NCBI RefSeq assembly: GCF_014646235.1
Contig: NZ_BMNB01000023.1
Location: forward strand, 1 to 64,000
DNA: 64,000 nt
Direction: 5' to 3'
DNA from: Micromonospora sonchi
Lineage (GTDB): Bacteria; Actinomycetota; Actinomycetes; Mycobacteriales; Micromonosporaceae
A program made the position numbers and the translations under genes. This document shows, piece by piece, positions 25,853 through 35,205 of the stretch. Positions within the stretch are counted from its first letter, which is position 1, and every line of letters begins with the position of its first letter. The notes under the pieces were generated by a model that had not been told where the DNA came from, did not search any database, and saw nothing but the letters and a program-made list of their open reading frames with translations.

Positions 25853-26362
25853 GTGCGCAGCACGATCATCGACAGTGCCATTCTCGACACCCCCGCCGGC
25901 CCGTTCGCCATCCTCGCCGGCCCGGACGGCGCGGTACGGGCCGCCGGCTTCACCCCCGATCCGGCGAACCTGCTGCCGTTGATCCACCCGAGTCTGCGCG
26001 GCGAACTCCGCCAGCGGCCCGATCTCGGTCCGGTCACCGCGGCCGTCGCGGCGTACCTCGACGGTGAGCTGACCGCGATCGACGCGGTACCCGTCGAGCA
26101 GCACACCGGCGGGGCGTTCATGTCGCACGCCTGGGACGTGCTGCGCGAGGTGAAGCCGGGCCAGCCGGTCACCTACACCGGGTACGCCGCGCTGGCGGGC
26201 CGTCCGGCCGCGGTGCGTGCCGCCGCAGCCGCCTGCGCCCGCAACGCCGCAGCCCTCTTCGTCCCCTGTCACCGGGTGCTGCGCACCGACGGGACGCTGG
26301 GCGGCTACCGCTGGGGACTGCCCGTGAAGGAATGGCTGCTCGGTCACGAAGACCGCCACTAG
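25853..26362 (+). CDS. ogt: Methylated-DNA-[protein]-cysteine S-methyltransferase
   Basis: A 169-residue O6-alkylguanine-DNA alkyltransferase. The active-site PCHRVL (AAALFVPCHRVLRTDG) and the DNA-binding helix (KPGQPVTYTGYAALAGRPAAVRAAAAAC) are intact. GTG 25853 is chosen over GTG 25829 because GGAGGAAA lies five bases upstream. It transfers the alkyl group to its own cysteine in a suicide reaction. It sits 20 bases after the Ada-AlkA gene and is probably co-induced. Confidence 0.93.
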   Translation: MRSTIIDSAILDTPAGPFAILAGPDGAVRAAGFTPDPANLLPLIHPSLRGELRQRPDLGPVTAAVAAYLDGELTAIDAVPVEQHTGGAFMSHAWDVLREVKPGQPVTYTGYAALAGRPAAVRAAAAACARNAAALFVPCHRVLRTDGTLGGYRWGLPVKEWLLGHEDRH

Positions 26363-26398
26363 CTGTTGCGGGTCAGGACGTTGACGACGTGCTGCGCG

Positions 26399-26821
26399 TC
26401 ACCGGATCTCGTTGTCGGGGTGGTCGCCGTCGTAGGACTGACGGGCTTGGGCGATGGCGGCGCGGTGTTCCAGTGACCAGTCGGCGAGTGCTTTGACGAG
26501 GTGGGTGAGGCTTGCGCCGGTTTCGGTGAGGCGGTAGTCGACCTGGGCGGGCACGGTCGGGTACACGGTCCGAAGGACGAGGCCGTCTCGTTCCAGGCGG
26601 CGCACCGTGAGGGTCAGCATGCGCTGGGAGATCCCGTCGATGGCGCGCTGGAGTTGGCGGAAGCGCCGCGGCCCATTGGCGAGTTCGACGATCACGAGAA
26701 CCGACCACTTGTCGCCCACCCGGTCAAGAACGTCTCGGATGCCGCAGTCGGGGTGATGCGGCTGTCCGCATGGTTCGAGTTCGGCGGCTCCAGCGGTTAC
26801 ATCAGTGTGCGTTAGTGACAC
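26399..26821 (-). CDS. HxlR-family transcriptional regulator
   Basis: A 140-residue winged-helix regulator: CGIRDVLDRVGDKWSVLVIVELANGPRRFRQLQRAIDGISQRMLTLTVRRLERDGLVLRTVYPTVPAQVDYRLTETGASL is the full HxlR domain. A cysteine precedes it (CGQPHHPDCG), as in thiol-sensing YodB/QorR types. It is divergent from an NmrA-like oxidoreductase gene, the same arrangement as E. coli ytfH/qorB (ytfG), so it probably represses that gene and responds to quinone or electrophile stress. Confidence 0.92.
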   Translation of the reverse strand: MSLTHTDVTAGAAELEPCGQPHHPDCGIRDVLDRVGDKWSVLVIVELANGPRRFRQLQRAIDGISQRMLTLTVRRLERDGLVLRTVYPTVPAQVDYRLTETGASLTHLVKALADWSLEHRAAIAQARQSYDGDHPDNEIR

Positions 26822-26865
26822 GAAACTGCCTCCTTGTGACCCGCCGGGCGCGGGTTCAGGATCTC

Positions 26866-26892
26866 ACCGTAGTTACTGGAGAGAACCACGGT
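26866..26892. promoter_or_regulatory. Putative HxlR operator region
   Basis: Inverted repeat ACCGT-N17-ACGGT flanking GTAGTTACTGG, between the divergent HxlR and NmrA-like genes. Position fits an operator; arm length is short and the match to known HxlR sites is not established. Confidence 0.3.
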
Positions 26893-26908
26893 AGGAGACC
26901 GAACCGCA

Positions 26909-27724
26909 GTGATCATGGTGACCGGCGCCAACGGACAGCTCGCTTCCCTCACCCTCGCAGAGCTGGACGAGCGAGAGCTACCTGCCCTGGGAGGGAGTCG
27001 CACTCCCACCAACGCACAGCGCCACCTCGACTTCGACGACCCCGCAACCCTCGACCTCACCGACGTTTCGACCCTCGTCCTCGTCTCGGCCGGGTATGCC
27101 GAGGACGACCAGGTCATCGCGCGTCACCGGACTCTCCTCGACGCTGCAGACCGCGACGGCGTGGCCCACGTGATCTACACCAGCCTGACCGGCGCCGGGG
27201 ATCACCTCGGGTTCGCACTTGCCCACCGGGCCACCGAGCAGATGATCAAGACCAGCGGGCTCGCGTGGAGCATCCTCCGCAACGGGCTGTACGCCGAGCT
27301 CTTCGGTGCCTTACTCGCCTGGGCTCCCGACGGCCTGGAATCAGCATTCGGTACCGGCGCACTCTCCGCGGTAGCGCGGGCCGACCTGGCAGCCGCCGCA
27401 GCCGTCGTCGCAAGCGAGCCGACCGCGCATGTCGGCAAGGTTTACGACCTGGTTGGCGATCCGATCACCGCCAGCGACATTGCTGAGCGTCTCGGCGCCA
27501 CCCACCGCATGATCGGGCTGGGTGAGTACCGCACCCGCCTACTCAGCGACGCCAACCTGCTGCCGTTCCAGCCGCCGATGCTCGCCTCAATCGCCACCAG
27601 TGTCCGCCACGGGTTCCTCAACAACACCAGCCCCGACCTCGTGCGCCTGCTGGGTCGACCGCTCACAGATCCGCTCACCGTCGCCGCGGATACCGCGGCC
27701 GCCATGCGCCCTGGCACGCACTGA
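26909..27724 (+). CDS. NmrA/QOR2-like NAD(P)H-binding oxidoreductase
   Basis: A 271-residue atypical SDR. The Rossmann motif VTGANGQL is at residues 4-11. The pattern VLVSAGYAEDDQVIARHRTLLDAADRDGVAHVIYTSLTGAG and WSILRNGLYAE matches NmrA-like quinone oxidoreductase 2 (YtfG). It likely reduces quinones or senses the redox state with NADPH. The GTG at 26909 follows GGTAGGAG. Control by the divergent HxlR regulator is inferred. Confidence 0.88.
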   Translation: MIMVTGANGQLASLTLAELDERELPALGGSRTPTNAQRHLDFDDPATLDLTDVSTLVLVSAGYAEDDQVIARHRTLLDAADRDGVAHVIYTSLTGAGDHLGFALAHRATEQMIKTSGLAWSILRNGLYAELFGALLAWAPDGLESAFGTGALSAVARADLAAAAAVVASEPTAHVGKVYDLVGDPITASDIAERLGATHRMIGLGEYRTRLLSDANLLPFQPPMLASIATSVRHGFLNNTSPDLVRLLGRPLTDPLTVAADTAAAMRPGTH

Positions 27725-27951
27725 CACAGATGGTTCATCGCAATGCGCCCCTGTCCGTCGAAGGCCGCCGGCGCCTGGTCGAGCGGTGCCGTGCGAGAAG
27801 GGCATCGCGATCGGCCGCCGCGGGGAAGTGATCAAGCCAAGGCTGCCGAACGCATGAAGACGAGGACCAAGCCTCCGACAACTAGTGCCACGCCGCCACG
27901 CGTCAACCATCCGGCTGAGGGCGCACACCCTCATGTTTTCGCTACCGTCGG

Positions 27952-29826
27952 ATGGTGGCTGCGCGGAGCGACGGCGGCCCGGCCGACCGGGGCGAGGTCG
28001 GACGACATCCGCTGCGCAACCTCTGGCGGCTGCGGCACTACCTGCGCCCGCACGCCGCGCAGTTCGGCTGGCTGATGTTGGCCGGGCTCGCCGCCACCGG
28101 GGCGGGCATCGCCGTGCCGCTCGTGGCGCAGCAGGTGGTCGACGGGCCGGTGGCCCGGCGGGACCTTGCCGGGCTGTACCAGTTGGCCGGGCTCGCGCTG
28201 CTGGTCGGCCTGGTCGAAGCCCTGCTGATCTTCATCCGCAGGTGGGTGCAGTCGTCCTCCTCGGTGGCCATGGAGGCGGCCATCCGCGACGACGTCTACG
28301 CCCACCTGCAACGGCTGCCGGCGAGCTTCCACGACCGGTGGCCCTCCGGCCAACTGCTCTCCCGGATCACCAGCGACCTGTCGGTGCTGCGCCGGTTCCT
28401 CTCCTTCGGCCTGCTCTTCCTCGTCCTGAACCTGGCCACCTACCTGGTCGTGGTGGTGCTGCTGATCCGGCTGCATCCGGTGCTGGGCCTGCTGGTGGCG
28501 GCCAGCGCGGCGCCGCTGTTCCTGATCGCCCGCCGCTTCGGTCGGCACTACCACACCGCGTCGCGGCGGATGCAGGACCAGCAGGGCGACGTGGCCACCC
28601 TGGTCGAGGAGACCGCGCAGGGGTTGCGCACCATGAAGGCGTACGGGCGGGGCCCGCAGTTGACCGACCGGTTCGTCGCCGGCACCCGGGCGCTGCACGA
28701 CATCGGGGTCGACAAGGGTCGCCTGCTCGCCCGTACCTCCGCCCGGCTCGACCTGGTGCCCAACCTGACCCTGGGCATCGTGCTCGTGGCGGGCACCGCG
28801 GCGGTCGCCGACGGCCGGCTCACCGTCGGCCAACTGGTCGCCTTCGTCAGCCTCCAACTGATGCTGATCTGGCCGGTGCAGTCGCTGGGCTGGATCATCG
28901 CCAACGGTCAGGAGGCGGCCACCGCCGCCGACCGCATCCAGGAGGTGCTGGACAGCTCGCCGGCCATCGTGGACGCTTCGCACGCCGTCGCCCTGCCGCG
29001 CTGCGCGGTACGCGGCCGGCTCCGCTTCGAGGGCGTCACCTTCCGCTACCCGGGCACCGCCGAGCCGGTGCTGCGCGGCATCGACCTGACCGTCGAACCG
29101 GGCGAGACCATCGCCGTGGTCGGCGCCACCGGCAGCGGCAAGAGCACCCTGCTGTCCCTGGTGCCCCGGCTGCACGACGTCGGGGCAGGCCGGCTCACCC
29201 TCGACGGGCACGACCTGCGCGACCTGCGGTTGGCCTCGCTGCGCCGGCTGGTCGCGATGGCCTTCGAGGAACCGACCCTGTTCTCCATGTCGGTGTGGGA
29301 GAACCTCACCCTGGGTCGCCCCGACGCCGGCGAGGACGAGGTGCGGGCGGCGCTCGAGCTGGCCCGGGCCGAGTTCGCGTACGACCTGCCGTGGGGCCTG
29401 CGGACCCGGCTGGGCGAGCAGGGCCTGTCGCTCTCCGGAGGGCAGCGGCAGCGGCTCGCGCTGGCTCGGGCGGTGCTCGTCCGGCCCGCGGTGCTCGTGC
29501 TCGACGATCCGCTCTCCGCGCTCGACGTGCACACCGAGGCGGCGGTGGAGTCGGCGTTGAAGGGGGTGCTGCGGGACATGACCGCCCTGCTGGTGGCGCA
29601 CCGGCCCTCCACCATCGGCCTCGCCGACCGGGTGGCGCTGCTGGAGGGCGGCCGGATCACCGCCGTCGGGCCACACGCCGAACTGCTGGCCACCGTGCCG
29701 GGCTACCGCACGCTGCTCACCGCCGAGCCGCCGTCCGCGCCACCTCCCCGGACGCCGGCCGGCCCGCCGTCCTCTGAGCGGCCGGTCGAGCCGGCGTCCG
29801 ACGGTTGCCCGCTGGTGCGCTCGTGA
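27952..29826 (+). CDS. ABC exporter half-transporter (ATPase-permease fusion)
   Basis: A 624-residue protein: six-helix ABC transmembrane domain (residues 40-330, LMLAGLAATGAGIAVPLVAQQVV, FHDRWPSGQLLSRITSDLSVLRRF) and nucleotide-binding domain with Walker A GATGSGKST (near 394), signature LSGGQRQR and Walker B VLVLDDPLSALD. The catalytic Glu after Walker B is Asp-Pro (DDP), a degenerate site typical of one half of heterodimeric exporters. The next gene, overlapping by GTGA, supplies the partner with a canonical DEATSSLD. Likely a drug or lipid exporter. Confidence 0.93.
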   Translation: MVAARSDGGPADRGEVGRHPLRNLWRLRHYLRPHAAQFGWLMLAGLAATGAGIAVPLVAQQVVDGPVARRDLAGLYQLAGLALLVGLVEALLIFIRRWVQSSSSVAMEAAIRDDVYAHLQRLPASFHDRWPSGQLLSRITSDLSVLRRFLSFGLLFLVLNLATYLVVVVLLIRLHPVLGLLVAASAAPLFLIARRFGRHYHTASRRMQDQQGDVATLVEETAQGLRTMKAYGRGPQLTDRFVAGTRALHDIGVDKGRLLARTSARLDLVPNLTLGIVLVAGTAAVADGRLTVGQLVAFVSLQLMLIWPVQSLGWIIANGQEAATAADRIQEVLDSSPAIVDASHAVALPRCAVRGRLRFEGVTFRYPGTAEPVLRGIDLTVEPGETIAVVGATGSGKSTLLSLVPRLHDVGAGRLTLDGHDLRDLRLASLRRLVAMAFEEPTLFSMSVWENLTLGRPDAGEDEVRAALELARAEFAYDLPWGLRTRLGEQGLSLSGGQRQRLALARAVLVRPAVLVLDDPLSALDVHTEAAVESALKGVLRDMTALLVAHRPSTIGLADRVALLEGGRITAVGPHAELLATVPGYRTLLTAEPPSAPPPRTPAGPPSSERPVEPASDGCPLVRS

Positions 29827-31817
29827 CCGCCGCAGCCGCGCCGCCGCCGGCCCGTCGGCCGCCCGACCAGCCGGGGGCGGAGCCTTGCTGGCGGGGTGTC
29901 GCGTCCGATCCGCACGCCGACCGCAGCCTGGCCGAGGACACCTCCCCGGAGGCGGTGGCCCGGCTGCGGGCCCACAGCCGGGCGCTGCTGGCCGACGTGC
30001 TGCGCCCGCACCGTCGGCGGCTGGGCGCGGCGGTCGCGCTGCTGCTGGCCCAGAACGCCGCCGCCATGTCCGGGCCGTACCTGGTGATGCTCGGCATCGA
30101 CCGGGCGATCGGACCGCTGCGGGCCGGTCGTCCCGGCCCGCTGGTCGCCGTCGCCGTCTCGTTCGCCGCCGCGACCGGAATCGAGTACGCGGCCCGCCGT
30201 GGCTTCCTCACCCTCTCCGCCCGGATCGGCCAGGCCGTCCTGCTCGACCTCCGCCAGCGGGTGTACGCGCACTTCCTGCGCCTACCGGTGGCCTTTCACG
30301 AGCGCTACACCTCGGGTCGGATGATCTCCCGTCTGACCAGCGACATCGAATCGATCGCCGAACTCGCCGACGGGGGCGTCGAGGGCCTGGTGATGGCCGT
30401 ACTGACGATCGTCTCGGTGGCCGGCATCCTGCTCTGGCTGGACCTGCCGCTGGCCGCGGTCACCCTGCTCGCCTTCCCGCTGCTGTTCTGGCTCTCCCGC
30501 TGGTTCGCCCGGGCGTCGACCGCCGCCTACCGGCGTACCCGGGAGGCGATGGCCCTGGTCATCGTGCACTTCGTCGAGTCGATGCGGGGCATCCGGGCCG
30601 TGCAGACGTACCGCCGGCAGGCGCGCAACCAGGAGATCTTCGCCTCGGTCAACGACGACTACCGCCGGTCCAGCCGGCACGCGTTCCGCCTGATCGCGAC
30701 GTACTCGCCGGGGATCAAGCTGATCGGCAACGTCACGGTGGCGGTGGTGCTCTGCTACGGCGGCGCCCGGGTGATGGACGGGCACATCGAGGTCGGCGTG
30801 CTCGCGGCCTTCCTGCTCTACCTGCGTCGGTTCTTCGACCCGATGCAGGAACTGAGCCAGTTCTACAACTCCCTGCAATCGGCCACCGCGGCGTTGGAGA
30901 AGCTCGCCGGGGTGCTCGACGAACGCCCCGAGGTCGCCGAACCGGCGCATCCCGTCCCGCTGCCCCGCCGCCCGGCCGGCCGCCCCGGCGAAGCGACCGG
31001 CGGCGCGGGTGACGGCCCGGCCGGCGGCGCGGGTGGCGGCGCGACCGGCGGCGCGGTCACGTTCCGGGCGGTCTCGTTCGGGTACCGGCCGGACGCACCG
31101 ATCCTGACCGGGCTGGACCTCACCATCCCGGCCGGGCAGACCGTGGCGCTGATCGGGCCGACCGGCGCCGGCAAGTCCACCGTCGCCAAGCTGCTCGCCC
31201 GGTTCTACGACCCGCTCGCCGGCACGGTCACGCTCGACGGGGTGGACCTGCGCCAGGTGGCCGACGCCGAGCTGCGCCGCGCGGTGGTGCTGGTCACCCA
31301 GGAGACGCACCTGTTCGGCGGCACCGTGGCGGAGAACATCCGGTTCGGTCGCCCGGACGCCGACGACGCCGCCGTGACGGCCGCCGCGCGGGCGATCGGC
31401 GCGCACGACTTCATCGCGGCGCTCCCCGACGGGTACGCCACCGAGGTGCGCCGGCGCGGCGGCCGACTCTCCGCCGGTCAGCGCCAACTGGTCGCCTTCG
31501 CCCGTGCGTTCCTGGCCGACCCGGCGGTGCTGATCCTGGACGAGGCCACCTCGTCGTTGGACGTGCCGACCGAACGCCTGGTGCAGCACGCGCTCGGCAC
31601 CATCCTGCGGGACCGGACGGCGGTGGTGATCGCACACCGGCTCTCCACAGTGGAGATCGCCGACCGGGTCCTCGTCCTCGACGGCGGGCGGATCGTCGAG
31701 GACGGCCCGCCCGCCGAGCTCATCGCCGACGGTGGCCGGTACGCCGCCCTGCACCACCAGTGGCGGCTGGGTATTCACGTGCCCGGCCCCGGGCCGGTGC
31801 CTACCATCGACGGATGA
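29823..31817 (+). CDS. ABC exporter half-transporter, partner
   Basis: A 664-residue protein from GTG 29823, coupled to the previous gene. Transmembrane domain followed by an Ala/Gly-rich linker (GGAGDGPAGGAGGGATGG, encoded by a GGCGGCGCG near-repeat), then an ATPase with Walker A GPTGAGKST, Walker B VLILDEATSSLD and H-loop IAHRL. The signature reads LSAGQRQL rather than LSGGQ, so with the partner it forms one canonical and one degenerate ATP site, as in TmrAB-type heterodimers. Its stop overlaps the valS start. Confidence 0.93.
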   Translation: MTAAAAPPPARRPPDQPGAEPCWRGVASDPHADRSLAEDTSPEAVARLRAHSRALLADVLRPHRRRLGAAVALLLAQNAAAMSGPYLVMLGIDRAIGPLRAGRPGPLVAVAVSFAAATGIEYAARRGFLTLSARIGQAVLLDLRQRVYAHFLRLPVAFHERYTSGRMISRLTSDIESIAELADGGVEGLVMAVLTIVSVAGILLWLDLPLAAVTLLAFPLLFWLSRWFARASTAAYRRTREAMALVIVHFVESMRGIRAVQTYRRQARNQEIFASVNDDYRRSSRHAFRLIATYSPGIKLIGNVTVAVVLCYGGARVMDGHIEVGVLAAFLLYLRRFFDPMQELSQFYNSLQSATAALEKLAGVLDERPEVAEPAHPVPLPRRPAGRPGEATGGAGDGPAGGAGGGATGGAVTFRAVSFGYRPDAPILTGLDLTIPAGQTVALIGPTGAGKSTVAKLLARFYDPLAGTVTLDGVDLRQVADAELRRAVVLVTQETHLFGGTVAENIRFGRPDADDAAVTAAARAIGAHDFIAALPDGYATEVRRRGGRLSAGQRQLVAFARAFLADPAVLILDEATSSLDVPTERLVQHALGTILRDRTAVVIAHRLSTVEIADRVLVLDGGRIVEDGPPAELIADGGRYAALHHQWRLGIHVPGPGPVPTIDG

Positions 31818-34432
31818 CTGATTCGGTGAGGACGGCCCGCGCCGGTGTCCCCGAGCGCCCGACTCTGGACGGGCTCGAGGAGACCTGGTCGCGCCGCTGG
31901 CAGGAGGAGGGCACGTACACGTTCGACCGCTCGAAGGCGGCTGTCCGGGATCGCGGCGAGGTGTCAGACTCGCCGAGCCCGGATGGCCGTAGGTCGGACG
32001 TGTACGCGATCGACACGCCGCCGCCGACCGTATCGGGCGAGCTGCACATGGGACACGTCTTCTCGTACACCCACACCGACCTGGTCGCCCGGTTCCAGCG
32101 GATGCGTGGCCGGACGGTCTTCTACCCGATGGGCTGGGACGACAACGGCCTGCCCACCGAGCGACGGGCGCAGAACGTCTACGGCGTGCGCTGCGACCCG
32201 TCGCTGCCGTACGACCCGGACTGGCAGGCCCCGCAGGCACCGGTGAACGACGCCGCCCGGCGCGACCCGACCCCGATCTCCCGGCGAAACTTCATCGAGC
32301 TGTGCGAGCGGCTGACCCTCGCCGACGAGCAGGTCTTCGAGGCGTTGTGGCGCCGCCTCGGGCTGTCGGTGGACTGGTCGCTGACGTACACCACCATCGG
32401 TCCGGTGGCCCGAACCGCGTCGCAGCGGGCGTTCCTGCGCAACCTGGCGCGCGGCGAGGCGTACCAGGCGGAGGCACCGACGCTGTGGGACGTCGGCTTC
32501 GCCACCGCCGTGGCCCAGGCCGAGCTGGAGGACCGGGAGCGGTCCGGCGCCTACCACCGGCTGCGGTTCCACGCTGCCGATGGGCGCGAGGTGCTGATCG
32601 ACACCACCCGCCCGGAGCTGTTGCCGGCCTGCGTCGCGCTGGTCTGTCACCCCGACGACGGGCGGTATGCGGACCTGGTCGGCGCGTCCGTGCGTACCCC
32701 TCTCTTCGGGGTCGAGGTGCCGGTGCGCGCGCACGCGCTGGCGGACCCGGCCAAGGGCACGGGCATCGCGATGGTCTGCACCTTCGGCGACCTGACCGAC
32801 GTGACCTGGTGGCGGGAGCTGGCGCTGGAGACCCGGGTGGTGATCGGCCGGGACGGCCGGCTGCTGGCGGAGCCGCCGCCCGGGGTGCCGGCGCAGCCGT
32901 ACGCGGCGCTGGCCGGGCAGACGGTCAACGGGGCCCGGCGGGCCATCGTGGAACTGCTGGCCGACGCGGGCGACCTGGTCGGCGAGGCGAGACCGATCAC
33001 CCATCCGGTGAAGTTCTACGAGCGGGGCGACCGGCCACTGGAGATCGTCTCGACCCGGCAGTGGTACCTGCGCAACGGTGGTCGGGACGCCGACCTGCGC
33101 GAGGCGCTGCTGGCCCGGGGACGGGAGCTGCGCTGGGTGCCGGAGCACATGCTGCACCGCTACGAGCACTGGGTCGGTGGGCTGACCGGCGACTGGCTGG
33201 TCAGCCGGCAGCGTTTCTTCGGGGTGCCGGTGCCGGTGTGGTACCGGCTCGACGGCGCTGGCGAGCCGGACCGGTCCCAGCCCCTCACGCCGGACGAGTC
33301 CACGCTGCCGATCGACCCGTCCGAGGACGCCCCACCCGGGTACGACGAGTCCCAGCGCGGCGCGCCGGGCGGGTTCGTCGGCGACCCGGACGTGCTGGAC
33401 ACCTGGGCCACCTCGTCGCTGACTCCGCAGATCGCCGGCGGTTGGGAACGCGACCCGGACCTGTTCCGCCGGGTTTTTCCGATGGACCTGCGCCCGCAGG
33501 GCCAGGAGATCATCCGGACCTGGCTGTTCGCCACGGTGGTGCGGGCGCACCTGGAACACGGCACGCTGCCCTGGCGGACGGCCGAGCTGTCCGGCTGGAT
33601 CCTCGACCCGGACCGGAAGAAGATGTCCAAGTCCAAGGGGAACGTGGTCACCCCGATGGCGTTGCTGGAGCAGCACGGCTCCGACGCGGTGCGCTACTGG
33701 GCGGCCAACGGCCGACCCGGCACCGACCTGGCCTTCGACCCGGCGCAGATCAAGGTCGGTCGGCGGCTCGCCACCAAGCTGCTCAACGCGTCGAGGTTCG
33801 CCCTCGGGCTGGGTGCCGCCGACGCGCTGCGCGCCCCGGCGACCGAGCCGTTGGACCGGGCCATGCTCGCCGAGTTGGCGTCGGTGGTGGCGGAGGCGAC
33901 CGCCGCGTTCGAGGCGTACGACCACACGGCCGCGTTGCAGACCACCGAGTCGTTCTTCTGGCGGTTCTGCGACGACTACATCGAGCTGGTGAAGGAGCGC
34001 GCCTACGGCACCGGGGCCGGGGCCGACTCGGCCCGGGCGGCGCTGGCCACCGCACTCTCGGTGCAGCTGCGGCTGTTCGCCCCGGTGCTGCCGTACGCGA
34101 CCGAGGAGGTCTGGTCCTGGTGGCGGTACGGCTCGGTGCACCGGGCACCGTGGCCCACCACGTACGAGGTGGGCCGGGCGATCCAGGGCAGCGAGGGTGA
34201 CCCAGAGCTGCTGCGGCTGGCCGCCGACGCGCTGGGGCAGGTCCGCCGGGCCAAGTCCGAACGCAAGCTGTCGATGAAGGCGGAGGTGCCGCTGGCCGAA
34301 GCGCTCGGCCCCGCGGCCCTGCTCGACCAGCTCACCCTGGTCGTCGACGACCTGCGCGCGGCCGGCCACATCACCAAACTCGACCTGCTTCCCGATCGCA
34401 CCCCCGAACTCGTCATCGCCTGCGCGTTCTGA
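31814..34432 (+). CDS. valS: Valine-tRNA ligase, archaeal-type (type 2)
   Basis: An 872-residue class I synthetase starting at ATG 31814 inside the exporter stop (ATGA). HIGH-type motif HMGH in PPPTVSGELHMGHVFSYT, KMSKS at KKMSKSKGN, editing-domain pattern between. The sequence after HMGH reads FYPMGWDDNGLPTERR, which is the archaeal/Rickettsia-type signature; the bacterial type has TDHAGIATQ. The C-terminal coiled coil of bacterial ValS is reduced. It charges tRNA-Val with valine and hydrolyses mischarged Thr-tRNA-Val. Whether the genome has a second ValS cannot be seen here. Confidence 0.93.
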   Translation: MTDSVRTARAGVPERPTLDGLEETWSRRWQEEGTYTFDRSKAAVRDRGEVSDSPSPDGRRSDVYAIDTPPPTVSGELHMGHVFSYTHTDLVARFQRMRGRTVFYPMGWDDNGLPTERRAQNVYGVRCDPSLPYDPDWQAPQAPVNDAARRDPTPISRRNFIELCERLTLADEQVFEALWRRLGLSVDWSLTYTTIGPVARTASQRAFLRNLARGEAYQAEAPTLWDVGFATAVAQAELEDRERSGAYHRLRFHAADGREVLIDTTRPELLPACVALVCHPDDGRYADLVGASVRTPLFGVEVPVRAHALADPAKGTGIAMVCTFGDLTDVTWWRELALETRVVIGRDGRLLAEPPPGVPAQPYAALAGQTVNGARRAIVELLADAGDLVGEARPITHPVKFYERGDRPLEIVSTRQWYLRNGGRDADLREALLARGRELRWVPEHMLHRYEHWVGGLTGDWLVSRQRFFGVPVPVWYRLDGAGEPDRSQPLTPDESTLPIDPSEDAPPGYDESQRGAPGGFVGDPDVLDTWATSSLTPQIAGGWERDPDLFRRVFPMDLRPQGQEIIRTWLFATVVRAHLEHGTLPWRTAELSGWILDPDRKKMSKSKGNVVTPMALLEQHGSDAVRYWAANGRPGTDLAFDPAQIKVGRRLATKLLNASRFALGLGAADALRAPATEPLDRAMLAELASVVAEATAAFEAYDHTAALQTTESFFWRFCDDYIELVKERAYGTGAGADSARAALATALSVQLRLFAPVLPYATEEVWSWWRYGSVHRAPWPTTYEVGRAIQGSEGDPELLRLAADALGQVRRAKSERKLSMKAEVPLAEALGPAALLDQLTLVVDDLRAAGHITKLDLLPDRTPELVIACAF

Positions 34433-34436
34433 TCCG

Positions 34437-34494
34437 GTGCAAGGAAGGGCCCCCTATTAACGCCTGGTGTATAGAAGGGGCCCCTCCTTACACC
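34437..34494. repeat. Dispersed palindromic repeat, copy B; likely bidirectional terminator
   Basis: Starts GTGCAAGGAAGGGCCCCCT-ATTAACGCC, then GTGTATAGAAGGGG-CCCCTCCTTACACC. Lies between convergent valS and the ABC permease gene. On the minus strand the permease reads ACC AGC TGA, and the element continues directly as GGTGTAAGGAGGGGCCCC, so its first bases supply the stop codon. Confidence 0.85.
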
Positions 34495-35205
34495 TCAGCT
34501 GGTTTCGCCGGCGACGGAGAAGGCACGCAGACGGTCGATCGCGAGCAGGGTGAAGCCGACGCTGACCAGCGCGGTCATCACCGCCGCCAGCGGCATGGAG
34601 ATCGTGGTGTGCAGCAGCTCGGTCGGGGCGAGCCGGTCGGCGAGGGCGATCACGTAGTGCTGGATGGAGAACACCCGGCTGCCGGCGAGCACGTTACTGA
34701 GCAGCCCTTCCCAGATCAGCACGTAGACCAGGCCGAGCAGCACCGGTCGCCGGGTGAGCAGGCTGGCCGCCACGAACAGCGCCGAGTACGCCAGCGCCCC
34801 GGCCGACGCGGCGACGGCCAGGGCCAGGCCGAGGCGTACCGAGTCGGCCAGCAGGCCCGCGACGAACAGCGGCGCCGCCACGGTGGCCGCGGTGACCCCG
34901 GCCGCCACCGCCAGCTTGGGCAGTACGATCTGCCAGCGTGGCAGCGGTGTGGTGAGCACGTGCACCACCGTGCCGTCGTCGATCTCGGCGCCGAGCACGC
35001 CGGTGCCGACGATCAGCGCGACCACCGGCAGCACCACGGCCAGCCCGAGGCCGACCACCACCGGTTGCCCCCAGTCCGACGGCTCCACTCCCATCCCTTG
35101 GGACAACCCGGCCAGCACCACCAGCAACACCGGCAGGGGCAGCAGCAACAGGAACCGGCGGCGGCCGAAGAGCCCGCGCGCGGTGATCCAGGCGACAGTG
35201 GACAT
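34495..35205 (-). CDS. ABC-2-type transporter permease
   Basis: A 236-residue integral membrane protein with about six helices (FLLLLPLPVLLVVLAGL, VVVGLGLAVVLPVVALIVGTGVLG, TAATVAAPLFVAGLLA, LGLVYVLIWEGLL, MTALVSVGFTLLAI) and the ABC-2 permease feature ..GAEIDDGTVVHVLTTPLPRWQIVLPKLAVA. Last gene of a four-gene operon with two ATPases and a second permease. The ATG overlaps the ATPase stop. Substrate unknown. Confidence 0.88.
   Translation of the reverse strand: MSTVAWITARGLFGRRRFLLLLPLPVLLVVLAGLSQGMGVEPSDWGQPVVVGLGLAVVLPVVALIVGTGVLGAEIDDGTVVHVLTTPLPRWQIVLPKLAVAAGVTAATVAAPLFVAGLLADSVRLGLALAVAASAGALAYSALFVAASLLTRRPVLLGLVYVLIWEGLLSNVLAGSRVFSIQHYVIALADRLAPTELLHTTISMPLAAVMTALVSVGFTLLAIDRLRAFSVAGETS

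Noticed and set aside
31964..34369. 801-codon open frame antisense to valS
   Set aside because: High-GC codon bias keeps the antisense frame open; the translation is low-complexity and valS on the other strand has full catalytic motifs.
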